From NCBI GenBank assembly GCA_002104895.1, contig MCFG01000128.1, forward strand, positions 1 to 55,000: DNA of 55,000 bases, read 5' to 3'. Below the pieces are notes generated by a model. It made no database searches. It saw only the letters and a program-made list of their open reading frames with translations, and had not been told where the DNA came from. Source of the DNA: Anaeromyces robustus (Eukaryota > Neocallimastigomycota > Neocallimastigomycetes > Neocallimastigales > Neocallimastigaceae). Positions 28,102-39,020 of the stretch are shown piece by piece (the stretch's first letter is position 1; each line of letters opens with the position of its first letter). The position numbers and the translations under genes are program-made.

Positions 28102-30375
28102 TCTTCAGATTGGAATATCAATGGTCCTATTACTATTTCTGAAATTTACGAAACCGTTTCTTCCTTGAAAAATAATAAAGCTCCAGGTCCTGATGGTATT
28201 CCTCCTGAATTCTTCAAAGCTTTCTTTTGTGAATATTCGTCAAATAATAATCATCCTAACAATCAGACAAATCCCTCTAACCCAGTTATTCCGGATTCTA
28301 TTAGATGCCTTGAATTATTATTTAATAGAATTTGGGATGGTGATTTCCCGTCTGAATGGAATTCTGCATCGATCATTTCTATTCCTAAAAAAGGAGATCT
28401 TTCTGATTGTAACAACTATAGAGGAATTTCTCTGATTAACGTCAGTATAAAGATCATCACAAAGATTATCACTTACAGAATTACTAATTATGCACTTAAA
28501 CATAATTTTATCCGTCCAGAACAGTTTGGTTTCCGTTATAAAGAAGAATGCATCAGTCTTTACATATCAATCCGTGAAATATGTCAAAGAAGAGCTTTTC
28601 TAAACCAATTTACTTACCTTGCTTTTCTTGATTTGAAAAAAGCCTACGATTCTGTCCCTATTTACAATATTTTAACAAAATTAAACAATCTTGGTATACG
28701 TGGTAAATGCCTCAATTTTATTACTAACCTTTACCTTACCTCGAAAGCTCGTGTCTCACTGAATAATCAACTTTCGAATGAATTCCCTATAAACCGTGGT
28801 GTTCGCCAAGGTTGCCCTTTATCCCCAATTTTATTCAATTTATTCATTAATGATATTTTGAATAATTGTTCCAACTATGGAGTTTCATGTGGTAATTCAA
28901 TCTGTTGTGGTGGTCTCTTCGCTGATGACATTGTTCTCATTGCTCCTACCAAGAGTAAACTCAGAGCACTTTTATCTCGTGTACACGATTGGGCCAAAAC
29001 TAATGAAATGACCTTTGGTATCAACAAATACGCTACAATGGTTATTAAACCACTTAAACTCTCTCTTCCTCATAATTATTCTGACCCGACCTTCTTTCTA
29101 GGTATCAATAGAATTCCTAAAACATCTTCCTATAAATATCTTGGTATCCCTTTTGACAATTCTCTTTCCCTTAAACCTATCATTTCTAATCTTAATTCAA
29201 AACTTAATCTGACTATAAATTCATTCTCTCGTTTTCTCCTTAATCGCAACATCCCATTGGTTCTTAAACGAAGAATTCTTTCTTCCCATATTATCGGTAT
29301 CTTAAATTACTATTCGCCCCTTTTAGGTTCAAATAAGACTAAAACCAAAAAAGCCCAATCTATATTTAATAGAGGATTATTTTGGAGTCTTGGACATAAA
29401 TCTACCAACCCTAACACATGTACCTATTCCATTTCTCGCGAATTTTGGTTCATTCCCTTCTCAGCAATTTGTGCTATAGCTCAAATTCGTTGTTTCGATA
29501 AATGGGGAAAATCTTCTTGTATTATTAAAGAACTAGTCACAAATATTCCTACTATGCCTTATTATTATTCATGGACTAAAGAATCTCGTACCCTAAAAAA
29601 GAAACTAACAGGTCTTACAAAAGAGAAAATTATTGATAAGTATATAACTAGAGATGTGCTAACAAAAAATCCAGCTAAAAGAGCTTCTATATACTTGGAA
29701 TGTAAATATGGACCTTCCAAAGATATACAGGATCTTGCTTTATCATACCCCCAATACCAACTGGGGTTCTTCTGGATTATGAGAATACGCAGCGGTTTTC
29801 AGTTTAACTATAAGTTTCTACTTAAAGGTAAGTCTTCACTTGAAAACTTTCCTACTTGCTGCCCTTGCTGTGGTGATAAAACGCAAAGTTTCTCTCATTG
29901 GATATTCAATTGTAAGGCCTTTGAACAGGATAGAAATACTTTTATTAAACACAACGTTGACTTAAACTCGAAGTTCACCGAAATTAATCGAACTAACTCA
30001 CTGGGATTTTCTGAAGACTTAGATGAAGATTATGAAAATAATATATATTACTTGATGCTTAATGCTTTCCTTGATGGGTGTTATGCATTTGATAAACTAG
30101 ATATTAAGAGGGAACGGAGACAATGGCGTGGACAACTTTTCAAAGGTTTACCCGAGTCTCCTGTTCCGTATATTGTGGGTCTGTCGCATTTTCTTACTAT
30201 TGTCATGCCAATTGTGAATATTTCCTTTCGGATTCTTCTTAATTGGTATAATAACAATAAGAACACTCCGGGCGGCTTCAAGGGCGTCGACGTCGAAAAG
30301 ATAAGGCATGGAATTTATTCCGATACGGATTCGAATGGCATCTCATTCGTTGAATGGGAGAGGTTAGAAGTTTAA
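28102..30375 (+). CDS. LINE reverse transcriptase ORF, N-terminally truncated
   Basis: Open frame of 757 residues without its own natural start; it begins right at the 5' junction of the element. RT blocks in order: NNKAPGPDGIPPEFFKAF, IISIPKKGDLSDCNNYRGI, RPEQFGFR, LAFLDLKKAYDSVP (catalytic Asp near 28630), RGVRQGCPLSPILFNLFIND, and LFADDIVL at about 28915-28938, with FADD in place of the common YADD. After the thumb (SSYKYLGIPF) a C-terminal region carries a zinc-knuckle-like CPCC-x10-H-x4-C at about 29860-29915. No RNase H domain or endonuclease is seen. The 3' part ends EWERLEV-stop. All catalytic RT motifs seem present, but the missing N-terminal endonuclease makes autonomous activity unlikely. 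Confidence 0.92.
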   Translation, partial: SSDWNINGPITISEIYETVSSLKNNKAPGPDGIPPEFFKAFFCEYSSNNNHPNNQTNPSNPVIPDSIRCLELLFNRIWDGDFPSEWNSASIISIPKKGDLSDCNNYRGISLINVSIKIITKIITYRITNYALKHNFIRPEQFGFRYKEECISLYISIREICQRRAFLNQFTYLAFLDLKKAYDSVPIYNILTKLNNLGIRGKCLNFITNLYLTSKARVSLNNQLSNEFPINRGVRQGCPLSPILFNLFINDILNNCSNYGVSCGNSICCGGLFADDIVLIAPTKSKLRALLSRVHDWAKTNEMTFGINKYATMVIKPLKLSLPHNYSDPTFFLGINRIPKTSSYKYLGIPFDNSLSLKPIISNLNSKLNLTINSFSRFLLNRNIPLVLKRRILSSHIIGILNYYSPLLGSNKTKTKKAQSIFNRGLFWSLGHKSTNPNTCTYSISREFWFIPFSAICAIAQIRCFDKWGKSSCIIKELVTNIPTMPYYYSWTKESRTLKKKLTGLTKEKIIDKYITRDVLTKNPAKRASIYLECKYGPSKDIQDLALSYPQYQLGFFWIMRIRSGFQFNYKFLLKGKSSLENFPTCCPCCGDKTQSFSHWIFNCKAFEQDRNTFIKHNVDLNSKFTEINRTNSLGFSEDLDEDYENNIYYLMLNAFLDGCYAFDKLDIKRERRQWRGQLFKGLPESPVPYIVGLSHFLTIVMPIVNISFRILLNWYNNNKNTPGGFKGVDVEKIRHGIYSDTDSNGISFVEWERLEV

Positions 30376-30571
30376 CTTCTTTCCTTTTTTTTTATTTAAT
30401 ATTTTAATTTGATTAATATCTGTAATAAATTTTATTTATTTTTTTTGTATCTTTTATTACTTGTATTTAATTTACATTTCATGTAATATTTATGTCACAT
30501 GTATGTTTATTTTAAATTAATAATATAAATAAAGATTAATCCTAGTCTAAAAAAAAAAAAAAAAAAAAAAA
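28102..30571 (+). mobile_element. 5'-truncated LINE (non-LTR retrotransposon)
   Basis: The element covers the reverse transcriptase half of a LINE ORF, a 3' UTR of about 175 bp ending in AATAAAGATTAATCCTAGTC, and a poly-A tail at 30549-30571. The endonuclease part expected upstream is missing, as is usual for incomplete reverse transcription. A 12-bp direct repeat flanks it on both sides. Its base composition is clearly richer in G and C than the surroundings, and its frame is uninterrupted over 758 codons, so the insertion looks fairly young. The clade cannot be assigned by eye. Confidence 0.9.
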
Positions 30572-30583
30572 TCTAATTATAAT
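30572..30583. repeat. Candidate LINE target-site duplication, 3' copy
   Basis: TCTAATTATAAT immediately follows the poly-A tail, matching 28090-28101 exactly. Confidence 0.65.
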
Positions 30584-30613
30584 ATTATTTCAATTACAGA
30601 GCCTTCAGAGTTT

Positions 30614-30651
<38 letters not shown>

Positions 30652-30748
30652 ATATAATAAATGATAATTAATAATTTAAAGAAGAGTTTAATGGACATTA
30701 CATCATCTTTATTACAATTATTACTGATATTATACTTTTTTTTTTTTT

Positions 30749-31016
30749 TTATTCCGATACGGATTCGAATGATATCTCATCGTTGAATGAGAGAGATTAT
30801 AAGTTTAACTTCTTTCCTTTTTATTTATTTAATATTTAATATTTTTTAATTTGATTAATATCTATAATAAATTTTATTTATTTATTTCTTGTATCTTTTA
30901 TTACTACTTGTATTTTATTTACGTTTCATGTATTATATTTTTCTTTCTTTAGTATAATCTATATATCACATATATGTTTAATTTAAATTATAAATAAAGA
31001 TTAATCCTAGTCTAAA
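30749..31016 (+). mobile_element. Short 3'-end copy of the same LINE
   Basis: About 268 bp collinear with the last part of the LINE above (from the TTTATTCCGATACGGATTCG segment through the 3' UTR to ATTAATCCTAGTCTAAA). It differs by scattered substitutions and small indels, including in the coding remnant, so it is an older or independently diverged 5'-truncated insertion. It lacks a long poly-A. Confidence 0.88.
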
Positions 31017-34000
31017 CATATATATAGTGTTGAATCATTTTGAAATGAAAAAAATCAAAATAATATCCTCTACTGGAATTATTATAATCTCAGAAATTAT
31101 GATGTTATTTTTTTTTTATATTTAAATATTTATAATATATATATATATATATTTTTTATAGCTTATTGATATATTTAAATTTATGTATATTTATTGATAT
31201 TAAATCTAAAAAAAAAAAATTATATAAAGATTTAATATTTTTTATTTAAATTATAAACCTAATCTTTAATATTATTTTAACTAACCCATAACCTATTAAT
31301 TTTCATCAGGTTAATCAAGATTTTTTTTTAAATAAATGAAGTTATATATAAAAAAAAGATAGAATTAAGTAAATTACTTTATAATGGTTATATTTTTATA
31401 ATGTTATATTAATGTTATATATATAATAAAATATATTTAATGGGTTATTAAACATTATTATTTATTATACATATACAAAATATAATATATATATAATATA
31501 TAATTTTTTTTAGTGTTTTATAATTATGGATTATTTTATATTTCTTTTATTAATAACAAATAATAATATATATATAAAAAAACAATTAACATAATATATA
31601 GCATAATATAATGAATTGATTAATTTTTTAAATATAAAATGTTGTTGTTATTATTAATGTAGAATAAAATTCATATTTATCTTTATTGAAAATTAAATAT
31701 GAAAGGAAATGTAAAAAAAAAAAAAGGTTTTAAGAAAATTATAGAGGAACACATAATAATAGTAATAAAAAAAAGAAATATTTTCAAAATTAGAATTGAA
31801 TATCATACTAATAAAAGTTGTATAAATTAAATAAACTTTATTTAAAATATTATATACAGATACAGATATACAGATATACAGATATAAAAAATTAAAAAAT
31901 TAAATATTAATCCTAGTCTAAAGAGAAAAAAATATTTGTATAATATAAATCTAGTTTTTTTTTTCTTTTTTTTTTTTTTTTATATAAAAAGAAGAATTAT
32001 AGTAAATAAATATATAAATAAAAATAGAAAATTGACATATTTGATAACATTTGAATCGACATTTTAATAGTTATAATATAATTGTGGTTAAGTATAAGAT
32101 TTTTTAAATTCTTATCATTTTTTAAATTCAACTCATAAATATATGATTATATCAAAAAAAAAAGAAGAAAGAAAAAAACATTTTGGAATTTATATAAATT
32201 TTTTTTAATTCTATAATTTTTTAATTCTATAATTTTAATTATATTGTATATTAAAGAAATACACTAATATAATATTTACATCATTTTCATTTTTTTATGA
32301 TAACAAATCAAGTTTATATATATATATATATTCATTCATAGGATATATATATCAAAAACGAATGTATATTATTATATATAAATATACAAATAAAATAATA
32401 ATAATTAAAGGAAATATATAATAATCATTATTGCATATGAACAAGGAAAAAATTATATATAATTTAATGGTTTAATAAGTGTATAATTATACTGTAATTA
32501 AAGGAACTGAATAAATTAGACCAATTTAACATTTTAGATGAAAATTGTTTAATTTTATAATTTTTTTTTAAATATCAAAAAAAAAAAAATTAATTAAAAA
32601 AATAATTATTTATAGAATTTATTATATTTATATATTCTATATATTATAAAATAAAAAAAATATTTAAACAAAAATAGTTTGAAGATTACTTTTATTTAAA
32701 GTCTATATATTTTTATAATTATTTTATATAATTCTTTTATCGTATGTATAAATATTTCTAAATATGATTATGATTATGCTTAATTATATTTAATTATTAA
32801 TTATTAATTTTTATCATCATTTTTATTATTAAAGTTTTTTTATTTATTAAAAAGTTGTTTATTCTTTTTTTTTTTTTTTTTACCAAATAATCTTCTTTTT
32901 TTATTTATTTTATTTTTTTATAATTTTATAATTTTATCTTATTTATTGTTTAAACTTTAAATTATAATAAAATAATTTATTTAGTTATTTATTTATATTC
33001 TATAGAATTCATCTATGAATTTATTTAATTTATTATATTTTCATTTATTGAATTTCTGTTTTTTTTTTTTTTTTTAAAATTTAGTTTAATCCACTTTTTT
33101 TTTTTATTATTTAATATTATAAATATAAATTATATTAATTTAATATAATTTAATATTTTTAATATTTTTATTAATAATAATATTTTTTTTTTATAATTTA
33201 TTATTTCTATTCTATTCTAGAAATTTCTCCATATATTACAATATATTCTAATATATAGAATAAATTTTTTTGAATTATTTTTTTTACATTAATAATAATA
33301 AGAAAATAAAAAGAAAATAAAGAAAATAAAGAAGAAAAAAAATAATTAATTATGGTTAATAAATAAAAAAATAAATAAAAAATATGGATAAAATAAAATA
33401 TTAAAAAATAAAAAAATAAAATAAAATTTGTTAATATTTATATATTTTTATATATATTTATTATTTATTAATAATAATATTAGTATTAATATTTATTAAT
33501 ATTTATTAATATTATTATGATTATATGATTATTAATAATTTATTATTAATTATATTTTATTATTTTATTATTTTATTATTTTATTATATAAAATATTTTA
33601 AAAATAATAAATAATCATTAATTTATTATTATTAAAAATTAATATATGATTACCATAAATGGAAAATAATTAATTTATTATTTAAAAAAAATTATTATAG
33701 AATAAAATAAAAAAAAAAGAAGAAAAAAAAAAAAAAAGAAAACGTATAAAAGAAAAGTAAACCCAAAAAATTTTTTAAGAAAAAAATTTTTTTTCACATC
33801 TAATTTAATCCATCTTAAACTTTTTATATTTTATTAAAAAAAATATAAAAATTAATTATTTATTTTTTGTAAAAAAAAAAAAATCATCTATTTTAAAAAA
33901 ATAAATTAAACATAAATATATATACCAAAAAATACCAAAAATATTTAAAGTGCTATTTATTTTTTTAAAACAAAATTCTTAAACTATTTATAAAACATTT

Positions 34001-34154
34001 TGACTTCAATTTTTTTTTATTTTGAAAGGAAAAAAAAATAAAAATCAATAAAATTAAAATTATTTTATTTTATTATTTATAAATTTTGTCAAATCTGAAA
34101 ACAATTTTTTTTTTGTTATAATTATCACAATATAATATATTAAATACATAAATA
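31017..34154. other. 3.1-kb AT-rich intergenic region
   Basis: No gene recognised. Contains a small CAGATATA tandem repeat at 31858-31886, a 17-bp LINE 3'-terminus match at 31906-31922, T-runs (32861-32880, 33060-33074), and purine-rich A tracts at 33300-33345 and 33700-33760. The last few hundred bases should hold the DnaJ-gene promoter. Confidence 0.55.
31906..31922 (+). mobile_element. Minimal LINE 3'-terminus match
   Basis: ATTAATCCTAGTCTAAA is identical to the terminal 17 bases of both larger copies and is preceded by AAAT-rich sequence. It may be an extremely short 5'-truncated insertion. Chance is unlikely given the C/G content of the match but cannot be excluded. Confidence 0.45.
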
Positions 34155-35733
34155 ATGACTACAAAGAAGTATTATGAAATTTTAGGTATTTCAGAATCAG
34201 CAACTGATGCTGATATTAAAAAAGCATATAGAAAAGAAGCTTTACGTTGGCATCGTAAGTAGTTTATTTATTAATATATTTTTTAATATTATTTATTTTA
34301 TTATTTATTATTACTTTTTTTTTTTTTTAAAAAATTTAAATATTTTAATAAAGATATAATATTCTTTATTGATAGAAAAAAAACAAATTTTTAAATTTTT
34401 TTTATTATATTTCATTTATATATATTTTTATTTTATATTTTATATGCGCATATTATTATTATTATTTTTTTTTTTATATTTTATATTTTATATGCGAATA
34501 TTTTTTTTATTTTATATTTTTATTTTTATGATATTATTACATTTTTTATTATTAATATTTTTTTTTTCATAATTTAAACTAATGAATATTAATTATTTTT
34601 CTTTATATATTATTAAATAATATAAAAAAGCTGATAAAAATCAAGATCGTCTTGAAGAAGCTAATGAACGTTTCAAATTAATTTCAGAAGGTATGTATTT
34701 TTTTTATACATAATTATTATAAAAATAATATAGAAAAATAATATAATATATATACATTTTATCAATATTTAATTGTTTATATAGAATTAATTTTTAATAA
34801 TATTTTTTTTTGTTATTTATTGTTTTCTTATATGTATATATATATTTTAATATATTATTAAAAATATTAATTTTTTTTTATTATATAATATATATTTTAT
34901 TATGCATTATTAAAAAAAAAAAAAAATTAAAAATAGCTTATGAAGTTCTTAAGGACCCAGAACAACGTACTATATATAATAAATATGGTGATGAAGGTTA
35001 TAAGAATAGAACTAGTGGTGCTGGAGGTGATTATGGTGATGCTGGTTTCAGTACTTTCCATTTCACTAATCCAGAAGATCTTTTCAGACAATTCTTTGGT
35101 GGTCAAGATCCATTCGCTGCATTCTTTGATCCATTTGGTGGAAGTCGTAGAGGTTCAAATTCAAGAAGTCGTGATCAATTTGGTGGAGGTTTTCCTTCTA
35201 TGTTTGGTAATTCATTTTTTGATGATAATGATGATTTCTTTGGAAATCGTGGTCATTCAGGTTTCAGTTCCTTTAGTTCTACAAACTTTGGTGGTCCAGG
35301 TACTTCAAGTTTTACTTCATTTAGTTCATCATCCTTTGGTGGTATGGGTGGAGGAAACTTTGTTTCAACTTCACAAAGAACTGAAATTATTAATGGTAAG
35401 AAAACTATTATTAAAGAAACTAGAGATGGTAAAGGTAATACTACAGTAGAAAAAACTGTTATTGAACCAGATGGTAGAAAAACTCAAGAAACCATTGTTA
35501 ATGGTAAACAACAATCTTATATTACGGATAGTGGTAATGGTTCATCTGGTGAAAGATTAAGACTTGAAGATCAACAACAATATCGTGGTCATCATTCTCA
35601 TAGTCATAGTAGTCACAGTAGTCATAGTAGTCATCATGATCATAGTCATCATTCTTCTGCTTCAAATATTTCTTCAAATTCACCTCCATCTACCAAAAGT
35701 AAAAAGAAGTTTGGATTAGGTCATTTTTTTTAA
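34155..35733 (+). CDS. Class B DnaJ/Hsp40 co-chaperone (DNAJB6-like)
   Basis: Three exons: 34155-34254, 34631-34690 and 34937-35733. They total 957 nt, giving 318 residues to the first stop. The J-domain fills residues 1-70: [25 protein letters not shown] (HPD motif formed across the phase-1 intron 1), [19 protein letters not shown] and YNKYGDEG. A Gly/Phe-rich region follows ([31 protein letters not shown]), then a Ser/Thr/Gly/Phe tract like the DNAJB6/B2 group, a short beta-type segment ([19 protein letters not shown]), and a His/Ser-rich tail with repeated HSSHS. It stimulates Hsp70 ATPase. It lacks the DnaJ zinc centre. The stop lies just after a T8 tract, and adding one T would open a further 132 codons, so the annotated end may be artificial. 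Confidence 0.92.
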
Positions 35734-36131
35734 ATAAAATAAAAGAAAGGAAAATTGATAAAAAGAATAATTCATCTAAATTAAGTAACAATGACAATAT
35801 AAGAAATAATTTATTTAATAATAACAATAATAATAATAACAATAATAATAACAATAATAATAATAATAGTAATGATAATAAGGTTAATAGTATTAATATT
35901 AATGGTATTAGTTCAAAATCTAATATTTCGAATAATCCAAATATTAATAGTATTAATATTAATGGTATTAGTTCTAATAATATAAATATGAATATCAATA
36001 ATACTACTACAAATCAAAAAGTTTATCGTCGTTCTTCGAGTACAAGTTCAGATGGACGTGGACGTGGACGTGGTCGTGGACGTGGAAATCGTCGAGGAAG
36101 TCATCGTGATAGTTATCGTGAAGGAATTTAA
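35734..36131 (+). other. Open frame downstream of DnaJ, likely its C-terminal extension
   Basis: In the frame one base off the DnaJ frame, the sequence stays open from the T8 tract to TAA at 36129-36131. It encodes a charged segment (KIKERKIDKKNNSSKL), a long Asn run, two copies of NSININGIS, and an Arg-Gly tail (SSDGRGRGRGRGRGNRRGS). Codon use and low-complexity style match host exons. There is no start codon at its beginning. A homopolymer length error, a real frameshift or an unrecognised splice are all possible. Confidence 0.6.
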
Positions 36132-37870
36132 AAAAAAAAAGAAAACAAAAAAACAAAAAAAACAAAAAAATAAACAAAACAAAACAAAACAAAAAAAAAA
36201 AAATGAATAATATATAAGATATTTATATAATTAATCAAAAACAATAATAATAATTAAAACGACAACTATCTTTATATAGAATTAATACAAAATCATTATA
36301 TTATTATTATAATTAAATTAATTTTTTATTTCAATTTTTTTTTAAATTAATTAAAATTATTATGTCATTTAATTTAAAAGAAAAAAAAAAAAAAAAAAAA
36401 AGAAGAATATTTATATTTCTATTATCAAATATTCATATTTTAAAGCTAAAGCAAAACCAAAAAACCTAAAGAAAAAAAAAAAAAATTATATATATATATA
36501 TATTATATCTATTTAATTATTTTAGTTATTAGAATTATCTTATTTTATATATAAATTTATCTTTTATTATATATATATATATATATGAAAGAGAAACCCT
36601 AGCAAATGAAAGTTATCAGCATTAAAAAGAAAATGAATAAAAACACTAACAACAATAACAAAAACAAAAGATTTTTTTTTTCTTCATTAAAACCCTCGTC
36701 ATTGTTAGTTTAGTTTTTTCTTTTCTTTTTTTTTTTATTTTATTTTTATATTCATATTTTTTTTTAATTTATTTTTGAATTATTCTTTTTATTATATATA
36801 TTATATATATTTAGTATATATAATATATATAATGAATTAATTTTATCAATACTACAATTTCCTTTCTTTTATTGAATCCTTTTATTATATTTATTTTTCT
36901 ATGCATGTAAAAACAAAAAAAAGAAAAAACAAAAACAAAAAAAAAAAAAAAATAAAATTAAAAAAAAAAAAGAAGAAAATATTATCATTTGTAAATAAAA
37001 AAAAATAAAAAATAAAAAAATAATAATAAAATAAAATAAAAATAAAATAAAGTAAAATAAATTATAATAAAATAAAAAAATAAAAAAAAAATAAAAAAAA
37101 AAAAAAAATGAAATATAATTTAAAAAGTTTTGGAACCTTTAATTCAAATATAATATAATATAATATAATAATAAAAAATAAAAAATGAAAATAAGATAAT
37201 AATAATTATTAATTAATAAAATATAAGATAAAATCAAGAAAAAAAAAATACACAAGCTAAAACACAGCAATAAAAATAATGACAAAAAAAAAAAAAATTA
37301 AAGTTAAAACCCAACAACAAAAACAAAAAAAAAAAAAAAAAAATATAAGCTAAAACCCAGTAACAAAAATAATGACAAACAAACAAACAGAAAAAAAATA
37401 CAAGCTAAAAACACAACAATAAAAATGACAAAAAAACAAAAAACAAAAAAACAAAAAAACAAAAAAACAAATACACAAGCTAAAACCCAGCAACAAAAAT
37501 AATGACAAACATACAAACAGAAAAAAAAAAAAAAAAAAAAAATACAAGCTAAAACCCAGCAATAAAAATAAAAAAAAAAAAAAAAAAAAAACTTAAAATA
37601 AAACAACAATAACAACAACCATACTATTTAATTTATTTAAACATTAAACATAATTATCAATTAATCTAATTTAATTTATTATCTATCATTCATTATTTAT
37701 ATAATTACATATTACATAAAATTTTTATTATTTATTTATTATTATTATTATTTAAAAAATATGTATAGTTGCTAAAAGAAAAAAAAAAAAATAGTTTTAA
37801 TTTTTTATTTTTTATATTTATTATTTTTATTTTTTTTTATGTAGATTAATATACGTATTAATTAGAATTA

Positions 37871-37908
<38 letters not shown>

Positions 37909-38533
37909 TATAATATTAAATGTATTTTTATATTTTTATACTATTCCTAAACAAACAAACAATATATATATAATACCATTAATAATAGTATTAGTAAACA
38001 AAAAATAAAAATAAAAAAAAAGAAAAATAAAAAAAAAAAAAAAAAATAAAAAAAAAATAAAAAATAAAAAATAAAACAAAAAAAAAAAAAATTAATTTTA
38101 TGTTATAAAAATGTGTATGTGGGTGTGTATGTGTAAGAGATTTTAAAAGGAATAATAATAATAATATTTTTATTTTTTAATTTTAGTTTTAATGTTAATT
38201 TTTAATTTTTTTTTTATTGTATTATTTTATTTATATTTATTTATAACATTATAAAAAGATATTAAATTTGATAATTCTATTATTAATATATTATATATGT
38301 TCTATATATGATATATATATGTTATATTTTATTTAAGAATATTTTATTTTAATAGTTTTAATTATAATTGAATATAAATATATTGATATTATTATTATTA
38401 TAATAATTAAAAATATTACTTTTATAATCGGGAATAATATTTTTATTTTTTATTTTTTATTTTTTTTTATTTTATTTTATTTTTATTTTATTTTTATTTT
38501 ATTTTTATTTTTTAATTTTTTTTATTATTATAT
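36132..38533. other. Intergenic between convergent DnaJ and FHA genes
   Basis: 2.4 kb of A-rich low-complexity DNA. It includes the minisatellite at 37247-37600, A-tracts at 36900-37110 and 37980-38090, an (AAT)n block at 37870-37905, and T-rich 3' flank of the FHA gene at 38435-38530. A TGTGTATGTGGGTGTG patch lies at about 38110. No gene seen. Confidence 0.55.
37247..37600. repeat. Degenerate minisatellite, about five units
   Basis: Five units of about 55-80 bp each contain ACAAGCTAAAACCCAGCAA or a close variant, then TAAAAATAATGACAAA, then CAAA repeats and an A-tract. Unit starts are near 37252, 37345, 37400, 37473 and 37541. Minus-strand open frames here are Phe-rich shadows of the array. 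Confidence 0.8.
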
Positions 38534-38880
38534 TTATTTAGTATTACGATCTTCTACATATTTAGTAACGATATTTGTAAAAACTTGTGGGAATTGTTTT
38601 AAATTTTCATAATAACTTAAAAGTTGTCGATCTCCACTTTGAGCATAATCTATTAATATTTGTCGTATTTCTTGTGATTTCCAATTATTAGATAGAATAA
38701 AATTGACACAATTTTGAATTTGTTCTTTATTTTCTATTTTATTAATTATTAATTATCATTAATTATTATTATTATTATTATAATTAGTATCATTATTTTA
38801 TTTTAATAATTAATGATGATAATGATTAAAAATAATTAATCATAAGAATATATATATATAAAATAAATAAAAAATATAAA

Positions 38881-38916
<36 letters not shown>

Positions 38917-38975
38917 ATTTTTATATAAATATAATAGATATATATATAATAAATAAAAAATATAGAATTATTATA

Positions 38976-39020
<45 letters not shown>

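Noticed and set aside
35690-36192. Minus-strand Leu- and His/Val-rich open frames
   Set aside because: Antisense of the DnaJ tail and its Asn and Arg-Gly repeats.
37304-37618. Minus-strand Phe/Leu/Cys-rich open frames
   Set aside because: Shadows of the minisatellite and its A-tracts.
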